Origin: Firmicutes bacterium UBA1426
Lineage (GTDB): Bacteria; Bacillota; Clostridia; Peptostreptococcales; Anaerovoracaceae
Length of the DNA: 7,054 nucleotides
Reading direction: 5' to 3'
NCBI GenBank assembly: GCA_002329675.1
Contig: DCUA01000078.1
Span: 8,179-15,232 of the forward strand
Shown here: in pieces, positions 6,843-7,054 of the stretch
Layout of the letters: the number at the start of each line of letters is the position of its first letter
Position numbering within the stretch: the stretch's first letter is position 1
Notes under the pieces: model-generated
Told to the model about the DNA's origin: nothing
What the model saw: only the letters and a program-made list of their open reading frames with translations
Database searches by the model: none
Made by a program: the position numbers and the translations under genes

Positions 6843-7054
6843 ATGAGATACGAAGGCAGCGTATACCGGCCACCCAGTGAAGCCAACAGCCTGATCCTCC
6901 AGGTGACAATCGGATGCGCCCATAATCTTTGTACCTTTTGCGGTATGTATAAAGGAGAACAGTTTCGTATACGGCCCATTGCAGATGTCATAGAAGATCT
7001 GAAATGGGCGAGAGCACACTATTCGTATATTGAAAAGATATTTCTTGCGGATGG
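6843..7054 (+). CDS. Radical SAM protein, 3'-truncated by window edge
   Basis: The frame opens with ATG 3 bases after the argS stop and stays open to the right edge (70 full codons visible). The translation begins MRYEGSVYRPPSEANSLI and continues with LQVTIGCAHNLCTFCGMYKG, a cluster-binding segment with cysteines at 25, 30 and 33, then FRIRP and, near the edge, IFLADG. These features match a group of uncharacterised radical SAM proteins common in Clostridia and other anaerobes. The family uses a [4Fe-4S] cluster to cleave S-adenosylmethionine and start radical chemistry; the substrate cannot be told from this fragment. The spacing C-x4-C-x2-C differs from the usual C-x3-C-x2-C. In this group I recall C-x4-C as normal, so it is probably not a defect. 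Closeness to argS suggests shared transcription but not a shared pathway. Confidence 0.88.
   Translation, partial: MRYEGSVYRPPSEANSLILQVTIGCAHNLCTFCGMYKGEQFRIRPIADVIEDLKWARAHYSYIEKIFLAD

Noticed and set aside
6315..7019. 234-codon open frame on the minus strand across the argS/radical SAM junction
   Set aside because: It is antisense to the conserved argS anticodon domain and the radical SAM start, has no recognisable motif or family, and crosses two clearly coding genes.

Overview
The window is a compact, entirely plus-strand gene run from what looks like an anaerobic Bacillota of the class Clostridia. The evidence is the gene content (pheT, a long coiled-coil ZapA, MutS2, a DUF523 protein, ArgRS, then a radical SAM protein), strong purine-rich Shine-Dalgarno sites, moderate GC, and cysteine-rich Fe-S type proteins. 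I cannot name a genus from the sequence alone.

Layout, left to right: (1) the 3' two thirds of pheT, cut by the left edge; (2) a 36-base gap with a good ribosome binding site; (3) zapA, a cell-division protein with a very long coiled-coil tail; (4) mutS2/rqcU, 6 bases after zapA; (5) a DUF523 cysteine-rich protein, starting 10 bases after mutS2; (6) argS, whose ATG directly follows the DUF523 stop codon; (7) the first 70 codons of a radical SAM protein, starting 3 bases after argS and cut by the right edge. There is no gap above 36 bases and no visible promoter, factor-independent terminator, RNA gene, mobile element or CRISPR array. The run therefore looks like one transcription unit whose promoter and end lie outside the window.

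Functionally the run is weighted to translation and its quality control. PheT and ArgS charge tRNAs, MutS2 (RqcU) is known in Bacillus subtilis to act on collided ribosomes, and DUF523 relatives include an Fe-S thiouracil desulfurase. ZapA belongs to FtsZ-ring assembly, and the pheT-zapA-mutS2 order resembles the conserved Firmicutes neighbourhood. That the middle genes form one functional system is an inference only.

Most of the window is ordinary housekeeping sequence. The points most worth a second look are the MutS2 Smr domain, in which the LDxR motif reads C-N-V-V; a 9-bp stem-loop at the very end of mutS2 just ahead of the next ribosome binding site; a long wobble-containing hairpin early in mutS2; and the CX4CX2C cluster motif of the radical SAM protein. 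I do not see a clearly new biological system.
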